NCBI GenBank assembly: GCA_046350555.1
Contig: JAXMAF010000044.1
Span: 1 to 19,543, forward strand
Reading direction: 5' to 3'
DNA length: 19,543 nt
From: JAXMAF01 sp046350555
GTDB taxonomy: Bacteria > Planctomycetota > Phycisphaerae > Phycisphaerales > SM1A02
Position numbers and translations under genes: made by a program. The notes below the pieces were generated by a model that saw only the letters and a list, made by a program, of their open reading frames with translations, was not told the DNA's origin and did no database searches. This document shows, in pieces, positions 6,309-13,561 of the stretch; the first letter of the stretch is position 1; the number at the start of each line of letters is the position of its first letter.

Positions 6309-7949
6309 TCAGGACCTCGACTTCGACGACGTTTCGGCCGGGACCTCGCCCGGCCGGTAGTTGGGCAGCCAGCCGGCGGGAACGAGCGCCAGCAGCGCCA
6401 GCCCCGCGAGCGACAGGAAGCCGATCTGGAGCGCCCAGAGGCGCGTCTCCGAGTTGATGCGCACCGCCTCCGCGATCTGCGCCTGGTTCACCGACGTGTG
6501 CTCGAAGCGCTCCCTCAACCGATCGTTGCTGAGGAAGTTGATGCTGTCGAGATCGACCTCCGCGGTCATCTCCGCGGTGACCAGCGGATTGTTGTTCACC
6601 TGGCGCAGGACGCCAGCGCTCAGGACCGCGACCACCAGCGCGCCCATGACCGCCGTTCCCACGGCGGCCGCGAGGTTCTGGGTGACGCCGCGCAGCGAGC
6701 CGACGTCGCCGGCCAGTTCCTTGGGCGAGGAGGTGACGAGCACGTTGAAGAGCAGCGTGACGAGTGCGCCCTGGCCGATGCCGACGGTGATCAGCCCGAG
6801 GATGACCGGGAAGACGCTCCAGTCGCTTCGGACGACGAAGGCGAGCCAGAGCGTTCCGGCGAGCACGAGCAGGTACGCGGCCCGGGCGATCTGCCGCGGC
6901 GTGAACCGGTCGTAGAGCCGCACGATCAGGATCGCGGTGAAGAAGACCGTCAACATGAAGGGCATCATCGCGATCGAGGTCGCCATGCTGGAGCGCCCTT
7001 GGATGATCTGGATGTAGAGCGGCACCGTGAAGTTGATGGCCGCCTCGGTCGCCACGATCATGAAGAGCGCCACGACCGCGGCCCACTCCTTCGCCGAATC
7101 GACGACCTGGAGCGCCAGCAGCGGCGTCCTTCCCGCCTTGGCGGTCCGGTGCGACCACGCGAAGAAGCCCATCACGATCGCGATGCCCACCACGATCATG
7201 ACCGGCGCCGGCGAGACGCCGACCACGTCGAAGGGCGCCGAGGGCCTCGCCAGCAGCACGCCCCAGTTGCGCACATTGTTGAAGCCGAAGCTGATCAGGA
7301 TGATGCCCAGCGCCGCGAGGAAGACGCCGACCGCGTCGATCTTCACCTCGGGCTTGCCCTCGGACGGCTTGAGCTTGAAGCTCAGCAGCAGGATCGCGCT
7401 GGCGTGGACGATGAGCAGGCCGAACGCGAGGCGCCAGTTGATCGCGGCAACGAAGCCGACGATGACGAACGCCAGCACGCCGGCGATGGCGCGGGCCGAG
7501 CCGAGCCAGCCCACCGCCTTCGCCTGCTGCTTGCCGCTGTAATGGCTTGCGATGAGGGCCACCAGCGTTGGAACCAGCGACGCTCCCGCGAATCCGGCCA
7601 GCCCCTGCGCCGCGAGCATCACGTTCGCCGTCGGCGCGACGACCATCAGCACCATCGCCGCGAGGAAGAGCCCGACGGCGATCTGGAAGAAGCGCTTCGA
7701 GCCGAAGCGCTGGCCGAGCTTGGCGCCGAGCATGACGAAGCCCGAGACGCCGAGCGAGTACATCACGATCGCCGTGCCCACGGTCGTCGGCGGGGTGTTG
7801 AAGCTCTCGACCATGCCGCCCATCGAGACGGGCAGCGCGGCCACGTTGAAGGACATGAGCGCCTGGCCCATGGCGATCACGATCATCGGCGTCCAGGGCG
7901 CCATTTCGTCGTTCTCGAGCGTCGGGGTCGCGGCTGTTGCGTTGCTCAT
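6309..7949 (-). CDS. MFS transporter, DHA2-like 14-TM type
   Basis: The product is 546 residues, long for a 12-helix MFS protein and typical of 14-helix (DHA2-like) members. About 14 hydrophobic segments are visible, with the MFS loop 2-3 motif as 'GAKLGQRFGSKR' (about 75-86). A hydrophilic insert of about 50 residues ('VNNNPLVTAEM...RINSETRLW') lies before the last helix. The substrate is not shown by sequence: DHA2 relatives are often drug/proton antiporters. Position between glutaminase (59 bp upstream) and asparaginase (21 bp downstream) makes glutamine, asparagine, glutamate, aspartate or a toxic analogue an inferred candidate. The ATG at 7949 gives a short polar N-terminus before helix 1. 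The frame is open further upstream into the glutaminase gene, but that is only another frame of that gene. No clear Shine-Dalgarno sequence. Confidence 0.88.
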   Translation of the reverse strand: MSNATAATPTLENDEMAPWTPMIVIAMGQALMSFNVAALPVSMGGMVESFNTPPTTVGTAIVMYSLGVSGFVMLGAKLGQRFGSKRFFQIAVGLFLAAMVLMVVAPTANVMLAAQGLAGFAGASLVPTLVALIASHYSGKQQAKAVGWLGSARAIAGVLAFVIVGFVAAINWRLAFGLLIVHASAILLLSFKLKPSEGKPEVKIDAVGVFLAALGIILISFGFNNVRNWGVLLARPSAPFDVVGVSPAPVMIVVGIAIVMGFFAWSHRTAKAGRTPLLALQVVDSAKEWAAVVALFMIVATEAAINFTVPLYIQIIQGRSSMATSIAMMPFMLTVFFTAILIVRLYDRFTPRQIARAAYLLVLAGTLWLAFVVRSDWSVFPVILGLITVGIGQGALVTLLFNVLVTSSPKELAGDVGSLRGVTQNLAAAVGTAVMGALVVAVLSAGVLRQVNNNPLVTAEMTAEVDLDSINFLSNDRLRERFEHTSVNQAQIAEAVRINSETRLWALQIGFLSLAGLALLALVPAGWLPNYRPGEVPAETSSKSRS

Positions 7950-8008
7950 GTGCTGGTTCTCGCGTGTGGTCGGCCGGCGCGTGCACGGCGCCGGCCCTTC
8001 GTCGTTCG

Positions 8009-9013
8009 TCACTCCGCGGGCTTGGACGCGAAGAGGTTCAGTCCCATCCGTTCCGACAGGAACCTCGCGACGCGCTGTCCCTTGATGCTGTTGCCGGCCT
8101 CGTCGAGCGCGGGGGCGAAGGTGCCCAGGCCGCCCTTGCCTGGCGACACGGTGAAGATCCCGCCGCCCACGCCGCTCTTGCCGGGCAGGCCGATGTCGTA
8201 CAGCCAGTCGCCGGAGAGCTCGTAGAGCCCGGCCGTGGCCAGGGCGGCCAGCACGCGCTTGCAGATCGCCGCGTCGACCACGCGCTCCTTCGTGACCGGG
8301 TTCACGCCGCCGTCGGCGAGGGTGGCCCCCATCACGGCGAGGTCCTTCGCGTTGACGTTCAGCGAGCACTGCCGGGTGTAGACGTCGGTCGACTGCAAGG
8401 CGTCGAAGTACATGCGCTCGTAGCCTTCGAGCAATTTGGCGATGCCCCGGTTGCGCAGGTTCGTGGCGGCCTCTGACTCGTACACCTCGTCGTTGAGCGT
8501 GAGCGGACGACCCGCGAAGCGCGACAGGCCATCCTGGATGAACCGCCACTTCGCCTCGGCGGTGCCGCCCGGCGCGAGGCTCGCCGTCGCGATGGCCCCG
8601 GCGTTGACCATCGGGTTCATCGTCCGGTCCTTGTTGAGCTCGATGGCCATGACCGAGTTGAACGGAAGCCCGGTGGCGTTCACGCCGATCCTGCGGCGAG
8701 CCTCCTCGTGGCCGATCGCCTGGCAGACGAGGGCGAAGACGAAGGGCTTCGAGACGCTCTGGATCGAGAACTCGTGCCCGCTGTCGCCAGCCTCGTGCAC
8801 GAGGCCGTTGACGCCGACGACACAGACGCCGAAGAGCCCGCGCGACACCTTGGCCAGCGCCGGGATGTAGTCGGCGACCTTGCCCTCGTCCAGGGACCTG
8901 TACCGCGCGTACGCCTCGTCGACGAGGGCCTTGACCTGCTCGGCCGGAGGCAGATGCCCGGTCGAGACGGCGATGGCCGATTCTTCGACGTCGCTTGGAG
9001 GTCGCGTGTGCAT
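8009..9013 (-). CDS. glsA: Glutaminase, serine-dependent beta-lactamase-like family
   Basis: The product is 334 residues and matches bacterial glutaminases (GlsA/YbaS type), which hydrolyse glutamine to glutamate and ammonia in the cytoplasm. The S-x-x-K active site is visible as S86 and K89 in 'FSIQSVSKP'. Other family blocks are 'LPFNSVMAIEL', 'NPMVNAGAIA', 'YTRQCSLNVNAKDLAVMGATLA' and 'GLPGKSGVGGGI'. It begins a cluster continuing with the MFS transporter and asparaginase. I chose the ATG at 9013; an in-frame TTG at 9049 would add 12 residues. Neither has a Shine-Dalgarno sequence. A GC hairpin (9040-9055) lies just upstream. In E. coli the homologue YbaS takes part in glutamine-dependent acid resistance; that role here is only a hypothesis. 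Confidence 0.92.
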   Translation of the reverse strand: MHTRPPSDVEESAIAVSTGHLPPAEQVKALVDEAYARYRSLDEGKVADYIPALAKVSRGLFGVCVVGVNGLVHEAGDSGHEFSIQSVSKPFVFALVCQAIGHEEARRRIGVNATGLPFNSVMAIELNKDRTMNPMVNAGAIATASLAPGGTAEAKWRFIQDGLSRFAGRPLTLNDEVYESEAATNLRNRGIAKLLEGYERMYFDALQSTDVYTRQCSLNVNAKDLAVMGATLADGGVNPVTKERVVDAAICKRVLAALATAGLYELSGDWLYDIGLPGKSGVGGGIFTVSPGKGGLGTFAPALDEAGNSIKGQRVARFLSERMGLNLFASKPAE

Positions 9014-9039
9014 GATTGGTGTGGTCGCCGGATCGAGGG

Positions 9040-9055
9040 CCGGGCCCAAGCCCGG
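9040..9055 (-). other. GC-rich hairpin just upstream of glutaminase
   Basis: CCGGGC (9040-9045) and GCCCGG (9050-9055) form a perfect 6-bp stem with a 4-nt loop, 26 bp before the glutaminase ATG. If transcription starts further upstream, this hairpin would be in the leader. Its role is unknown. The remaining gap to 9231 shows no gene; TTGCAA...TACGGT with a 17-bp spacer (minus strand, about 9174-9202) is the best, but weak, promoter match. Confidence 0.3.
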
Positions 9056-9231
9056 TGCCTGTCGGTCCGCATGACGATCGAGTCGACGAGCCCGTGGTCA
9101 GGATGCCAAGGTCGGGACGCGCCAAGCGGTGCGCCAGGATCAAGACAGTGCGCGAGCATCAAATCGAGTGGGACCGTACCAACCGTCCGTTTGCGTTGCA
9201 AGCAATCTGGTCGCGGTCCGACGACCCGGGT

Positions 9232-9247
9232 GCGCCGCGAACGGCGC
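9232..9247 (-). terminator. Stem-loop directly after the RND permease stop codon
   Basis: On the minus strand GCGCCG-TTCG-CGGCGC forms a perfect 6-bp GC stem with a UUCG loop, starting 4 nt after the permease stop codon. No U-run follows, so it may be a 3'-end stabilising hairpin or a terminator of the U-poor type. Confidence 0.45.
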
Positions 9248-9251
9248 GGGA

Positions 9252-12200
9252 TCATGCCGTCGATGGGGCGCCTTCCTTCGTGCCGCGCGGCGCCGGCGCC
9301 GCGCCGCCCCGGCTCGGAATCCGGAAGAAGACCGCGTACAGCACCGGCACCATCACGAGCGTGAGGACCGTGGCGAACGTGAGTCCGGCCATGATCGCCA
9401 CCGCCATCGCGACGAAGAAGCGATCCGAGAGCAGCGGGATCATGCCCAGCACGGTGGTGAACGCCGTCAGGGTGACGGGGCTCAGACGGCTGACGCTGGC
9501 GGCGCAGATCGCCTCGATGGCTTCGCCGCCTTCGCCGATCTTGAGCGCGATCTCGTCGAGCAGCACGATCGCGTTCTTGATGAGCATCCCGGAGAGGCTC
9601 ATGAAGCCCAGCAGCGCCATGAAGCCGAATGGCTGGCCGGTGGCCAGCAGCCCGAAGGAGACGCCGATGAGCGCAAGCGGCACCACGGTCAGCACGATGA
9701 GCGGCGGCCGGATGGCGTTGAAGAGCGCAATCACCGTCAGGGCCATCAGGACGCCGACGATGGGCAGGTTGCCCGCCAGCGCGAGCTGCGCCCTGCGGGA
9801 GTCCTCGAACTCGCCGCCCCACTCGATGGTGTAGCCCGGGGGCAGCGCAATCGACTCGATCCCCGGCGTGAGACGGCCGACCGCCGAGTTCGCGTCGCCC
9901 GAGGCCGCGTCGGCCTTGATGGTGATGGTCGGCAGCCGGTTGCGCCGGTGGTGGATGGTGTGCTCGGATTCGGTCCGGAAGCCGCCGACGACCTGTCGCA
10001 TCGGGATGCGCTGGTGCGCCGCCGGACTCCAGATCTGGGCATCGCGCACATCGGCGATTCGGGCGCGCTCCTCGGCGGACGACCGGGCGACGATCGGGAG
10101 CAGCTCGTCGTGCTCGCGATAGACGCCCACGGTGGTGCCTTCGGTGTAGTAGCGGATCGCGTTGGCGATGTCGCGCCGCGTCAGCCCGGCGTCGCGCGCC
10201 TGCATCTCGTTGACCACCGGACGGACCAGCGGCGTGCGCTCGCGCCAGTCGTCGGTGATGTCGATGATGTCCGGATCGGCGGCGAACTGCGCGACCACCT
10301 GCTCCTTGATCTCCTGGAGCGTCTCGGGATTCGGGCCGCGCACCCGGATCTGGATCTTCTGGAGGTGCGCCGGGCCGAGGGCGAAGGGCCGCGCCAGGAC
10401 GATCGAGTCGGGCAGCAGCGCCCGGACCTGCGCCTCGGCGACTCGCATGAGATCGTCGATCTTCCGCGGATCGTCCACCGAGACGAGCAGCATCGCGTAC
10501 GCGGGGCTGGGGTCCTCGGGCGTGTAGGTGAGCAGGAAGCGCGGCGAGCCCGAGCCCACGAACGCCGCCACGTCGGTCACGCCATCCATCTCGCCGACCG
10601 CCTCCTCCATCGCCGCGACGTTGGCGTCGGTGACCTCGATCTGCGTTCCCTGCGGCGCCCACGTGTGGATCATGAACTGCGGGCGCGTCGAGGGCGGGAA
10701 GAAGCTGCGCGCGACGTAGCGGAAGGCGCCGACCGAGCAGACCAGCAGCACCACCGACGCGAGGAGCATCGCGATCCGGTGGCGCATGCACCAGCGGAGG
10801 AAGCTGGCGTAGCCGCGATAGACGCGGCCGGCGTACGGGTCGCCCTGGCCCTCCTTCGGCCCGGGAAGGAACCAATAGCCGAAGAGCGCCGTGACCGTGA
10901 CCGCCAGGACCCAGCTCAGCAGCAGCGAGTACAGCATCACCAGGAAGAGCGAACGCGTGTACTCGCCGGTGCTGTCCTGCGACATGCCGATCGCCGCGAA
11001 GGCGAAGATCGCGACGAAGGTGGCGCCAAGCAGCGGCCACGCCGTCTGCTTGACGATCCTGTTCGCCGCCTCCATGCGGTCGACGCCGCGCTGGATGAGC
11101 ACCTGCATGCCGTCGACGATCACGATGGCGTTGTCCACCATGAGGGCCATGGCGATGACCAGCGCGCCGAGCGAGACGCGCTCGAGCATGATGCCGGTCG
11201 CGTGCATGATCGCGAACGTGCCCAGCACCGTGAGCACGAGCACGCCGCCCATGATGAGCCCGCTGCGCAGCCCCATGAAGGCCATCAGGACGCCGATCAC
11301 GATGGCGAAGGCCTGGATCAGGCTCGACATGAAGACCTGCACCGCCTCGTTCACCGTCGTCGCCTGGTGGGCGATGAGCCCGATCTCGACGCCGATGGGG
11401 ATCTGGGTCTTGAGCTCCTCCACGCGCCGCTCGAGGGCCTCGCCCATGCGCACCACGTTGCCGCCCTCGACGGTCGAGATGGCGAGCCCGATCGCCGGAC
11501 GGCCGTTGAAGCGCATCATCGGGCCCGGAGGATCGACCGTCCCGCGCTTGATCGTCGCCAGGTCGCGCAGGTAGAGCCGCGTGCCGTCGGCGTTGTTCAG
11601 CACGAGCAGGTCGCCGATCTCCTCGACGTTGCGGAACTGGCCGGTGGGATCGACGCGGATGCGCTGCGTGCCGGCGTCGACCATGCCCGCGGGCGACGCC
11701 AGGTTCTGCCCCACCAGCGATGCGTAGAGCACCTCGGGCGAGAGCCCGAGCTGGGCCACCCGCTCCGGCGAGAACTCGACGTAGACGACTTCCTGCTGGG
11801 TGCCGAAGAGCTGGATCTTCCCGATGTCCGGGATCAGCAGCAGCTCGCGGCGCAGGAGCTTCGCCTGCTGTTCCAGCTCGGCGTAGCTGAAGCCGTCGCC
11901 GTAGAGGGCGTAGAAGACGCCGTAGACGTCGCCGAAGTCGTCGCGCACCAACGGCGTCGACGTCCCGGGCGGAAGGTTGCGCGCCGCGTCGTCGACGCGC
12001 CGGCGCAGCTCGTCCCAGATCTGCGGCAACTGGCTGCCGCTGAAGCTGTCGCGGATCACGACCTTGACGATGGAGCGGCCGGGTTCCGAGACGCTCTCGA
12101 CGCGATCGACCTGGCCGAGCCGCTGGACCTGCGTCTCGATCTCGTTGGTGACCTCGTCGGCGACCTCCTGCGCCGAGGCGCCCGGATACGCCGTGATGAC

Positions 12201-12338
12201 CAGCGCCTCCTTGATCGTGAACTCCGGATCCTCGAGCCGGCCCATGCGCATGTAGGCCAGCACGCCCGCCACCGCGAGCGCGATCGTCGCCACGGTCGCG
12301 AAGGTGCGGTAGCGGATGGTCGCTTCGGCGATGTTCAT
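9252..12338 (-). CDS. RND efflux transporter permease (AcrB/HAE-like)
   Basis: The product is 1028 residues, the full length of RND pumps, inner-membrane proton-driven trimers that move drugs or other compounds to the outside together with a fusion protein and an outer-membrane channel. The order is right: TM1 (about 12-30), periplasmic porter part (31-330), TM2-6 (about 335-480), a second periplasmic part (about 560-850), then TM8-12 ending near 1010. The TM4 proton-relay motif is 'ALMVDNAIVIVDG' with D402; the second acidic residue of AcrB (D408) is Asn here, as in many related RND pumps with the VDNAI form. Substrate cannot be predicted. The ATG overlaps the stop of the upstream fusion-protein gene (ATGA), so the two are probably translationally coupled. 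Confidence 0.93.
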   Translation of the reverse strand: MNIAEATIRYRTFATVATIALAVAGVLAYMRMGRLEDPEFTIKEALVITAYPGASAQEVADEVTNEIETQVQRLGQVDRVESVSEPGRSIVKVVIRDSFSGSQLPQIWDELRRRVDDAARNLPPGTSTPLVRDDFGDVYGVFYALYGDGFSYAELEQQAKLLRRELLLIPDIGKIQLFGTQQEVVYVEFSPERVAQLGLSPEVLYASLVGQNLASPAGMVDAGTQRIRVDPTGQFRNVEEIGDLLVLNNADGTRLYLRDLATIKRGTVDPPGPMMRFNGRPAIGLAISTVEGGNVVRMGEALERRVEELKTQIPIGVEIGLIAHQATTVNEAVQVFMSSLIQAFAIVIGVLMAFMGLRSGLIMGGVLVLTVLGTFAIMHATGIMLERVSLGALVIAMALMVDNAIVIVDGMQVLIQRGVDRMEAANRIVKQTAWPLLGATFVAIFAFAAIGMSQDSTGEYTRSLFLVMLYSLLLSWVLAVTVTALFGYWFLPGPKEGQGDPYAGRVYRGYASFLRWCMRHRIAMLLASVVLLVCSVGAFRYVARSFFPPSTRPQFMIHTWAPQGTQIEVTDANVAAMEEAVGEMDGVTDVAAFVGSGSPRFLLTYTPEDPSPAYAMLLVSVDDPRKIDDLMRVAEAQVRALLPDSIVLARPFALGPAHLQKIQIRVRGPNPETLQEIKEQVVAQFAADPDIIDITDDWRERTPLVRPVVNEMQARDAGLTRRDIANAIRYYTEGTTVGVYREHDELLPIVARSSAEERARIADVRDAQIWSPAAHQRIPMRQVVGGFRTESEHTIHHRRNRLPTITIKADAASGDANSAVGRLTPGIESIALPPGYTIEWGGEFEDSRRAQLALAGNLPIVGVLMALTVIALFNAIRPPLIVLTVVPLALIGVSFGLLATGQPFGFMALLGFMSLSGMLIKNAIVLLDEIALKIGEGGEAIEAICAASVSRLSPVTLTAFTTVLGMIPLLSDRFFVAMAVAIMAGLTFATVLTLVMVPVLYAVFFRIPSRGGAAPAPRGTKEGAPSTA

Positions 12339-13459
12339 CGCGTCGCCGTCCCGCTGTCGTCCGCCATCGGACGGACCCGTTGTCCCTCGACGAGCTGATG
12401 CACGCCGGCGGCGGCGATCGTCTGGCCCTGCTTGAGGCCGCGCGAGACGACGATCGAGTCGTCGACGATCTCCCCGACCTCCACGTCGACGCGGTGCACC
12501 AGGGCGGTGCCGTCGGCGGCGTCCTTCACGAGCCAGACGTAGTGCTTCCCGGCGCCGTCGATCGCCACCACCTCGACGGGCACGCCGAGCTGGCCCGGTT
12601 CAAGCTCCATTCCCTCGGTGGCGCGCTCGATCACGGTCGCGGGCATGCCTGGAAGGATCACCAGGTCGTCCGGCAGCACGATCTCGAAGATGGCGCGGAA
12701 GGTCTGCGTCGCCGGATCGGCCTGGGTGGTGTACTCGATCAGCTTCGCCGGAAGTTCCCGTCCCGGCGCGAAGTCGAAGCGGACGACGTGGCTCACCGAC
12801 GGCTCCTTCAGCCGCGCGAACGCGACGCGCTCCGGGTCGACGTTCACCTCGACGTTGGCGATGCCGTTGGTCTGCAACCGAAGCACCGGCGCTCCGGGGC
12901 CGACCTTCTGGTACTGGTCGACGAAGACGTCGGCGACGATCCCGTCGAACCGCGCCGCGAGCGTGGCGTCCTCGAGGGACTTCTGGGCCATCTCGCGATC
13001 GGCCCGGGCCCGCTCGACGGACGTCTGGAAGCGGGCCCGTTCGATGTCGGTCGCCGCGCCCCGCTCGAAGGCGCGGGTCACCGCGGAAAGCTCGGTGGAA
13101 AGCTGGTCGAGCTGGGCCTGGGCCGAGGCGAGCCGGCTCCGGAAGTCGCGCTGGTCGAGCTGCGCCAGCAGGTCGCCGCGCTTCACGCGCTGTCCGCGGA
13201 CGACGTTCAGCCGTTCGATGATCCCCGGGACCTCGAACGCCAGCACCACTTCCGTCGACGCGTGCACGCGCGCCGGGAAGCGCCGCTCGCTGACCGGCGC
13301 GTCGCCGACAACCATGGTCTTGAGTGGCCGCACCACGGGATCGTGCACCGGCTTCTCGCGACGCCAGTCGACGAGGAAGACCGATGCGATCGCGCCGGCC
13401 GCGAGTGCGAGTCCGACGATCGATCCCACGACCTGTCCGATGCGCTGTCTCGCACCCAT
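12335..13459 (-). CDS. RND efflux membrane-fusion protein (periplasmic adaptor)
   Basis: The product is 374 residues with one N-terminal membrane segment (about 9-30), no lipobox, and the adaptor layout: a barrel-sandwich half motif 'VPGIIERLNVVRGQRVKRGDLLAQLD', a coiled-coil hairpin (about 105-165, rich in Ala/Gln/Arg/Glu), the second half 'ARFDGIVADVFVDQYQKVGPGAPVLRL', then beta-barrel and membrane-proximal domains ending in 'GLKQGQTIAAAGVHQLVEGQRV'. It links the RND permease to an outer-membrane channel. Its TGA overlaps the permease ATG (ATGA at 12335-12338). The ATG at 13459 is the only Met before the membrane segment. There is no Shine-Dalgarno sequence, and a candidate promoter places the transcript start at or next to the ATG. 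No channel (TolC/OprM-like) gene lies beside it. Confidence 0.92.
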   Translation of the reverse strand: MGARQRIGQVVGSIVGLALAAGAIASVFLVDWRREKPVHDPVVRPLKTMVVGDAPVSERRFPARVHASTEVVLAFEVPGIIERLNVVRGQRVKRGDLLAQLDQRDFRSRLASAQAQLDQLSTELSAVTRAFERGAATDIERARFQTSVERARADREMAQKSLEDATLAARFDGIVADVFVDQYQKVGPGAPVLRLQTNGIANVEVNVDPERVAFARLKEPSVSHVVRFDFAPGRELPAKLIEYTTQADPATQTFRAIFEIVLPDDLVILPGMPATVIERATEGMELEPGQLGVPVEVVAIDGAGKHYVWLVKDAADGTALVHRVDVEVGEIVDDSIVVSRGLKQGQTIAAAGVHQLVEGQRVRPMADDSGTATR

Positions 13460-13465
13460 GCCGCG

Positions 13466-13495
13466 AGCATAACGGGCCTTCGTCGGACGCGCCAA
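13466..13495 (-). promoter_or_regulatory. Candidate promoter of the efflux operon, possibly leaderless
   Basis: On the minus strand TTGGCG (13490-13495) and TATGCT (13466-13471) are 18 bp apart, each matching the sigma-70 consensus at four of six bases. The expected transcription start, about 7 nt on, falls at the ATG (13459), which would give a leaderless mRNA and fits the missing Shine-Dalgarno sequence. Confidence 0.35.
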
Positions 13496-13527
13496 GCGAA
13501 TGCGGGACGTCGCGCGGCGAATGCAGG
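13496..13527. repeat. 11-bp direct repeat spaced 21 bp in the efflux/lipoprotein divergent gap
   Basis: GCGAATGCGGG (13496-13506) and GCGAATGCAGG (13517-13527) match at 10 of 11 bases, start 21 bp apart (two helical turns), and sit directly beside the candidate -35 of the efflux operon. This arrangement suits a regulator binding one DNA face. No regulator gene is in the window. Confidence 0.45.
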
Positions 13528-13561
13528 CTCGGCGGAGGCGCGGTACGTTCCACCGACCGCG

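Noticed and set aside
5559..8225. Long plus-strand open frame (888 codons) opposite asparaginase and MFS genes
   Set aside because: Charged low-complexity translation (many RR, DD, EE, HD) spanning two recognised genes and their gap; antisense artefact.
7950..9143. Upstream extension of the MFS frame over the glutaminase gene, suggesting a fusion
   Set aside because: The extension is a wrong-frame reading of glutaminase; MFS proteins start near helix 1, as from 7949.
9129..12398. Long plus-strand open frame (1089 codons) opposite the RND permease
   Set aside because: Its translation is Arg/Asp/His/Glu-rich without domain features and it is the antisense of a clear RND pump; high GC removes stop codons.
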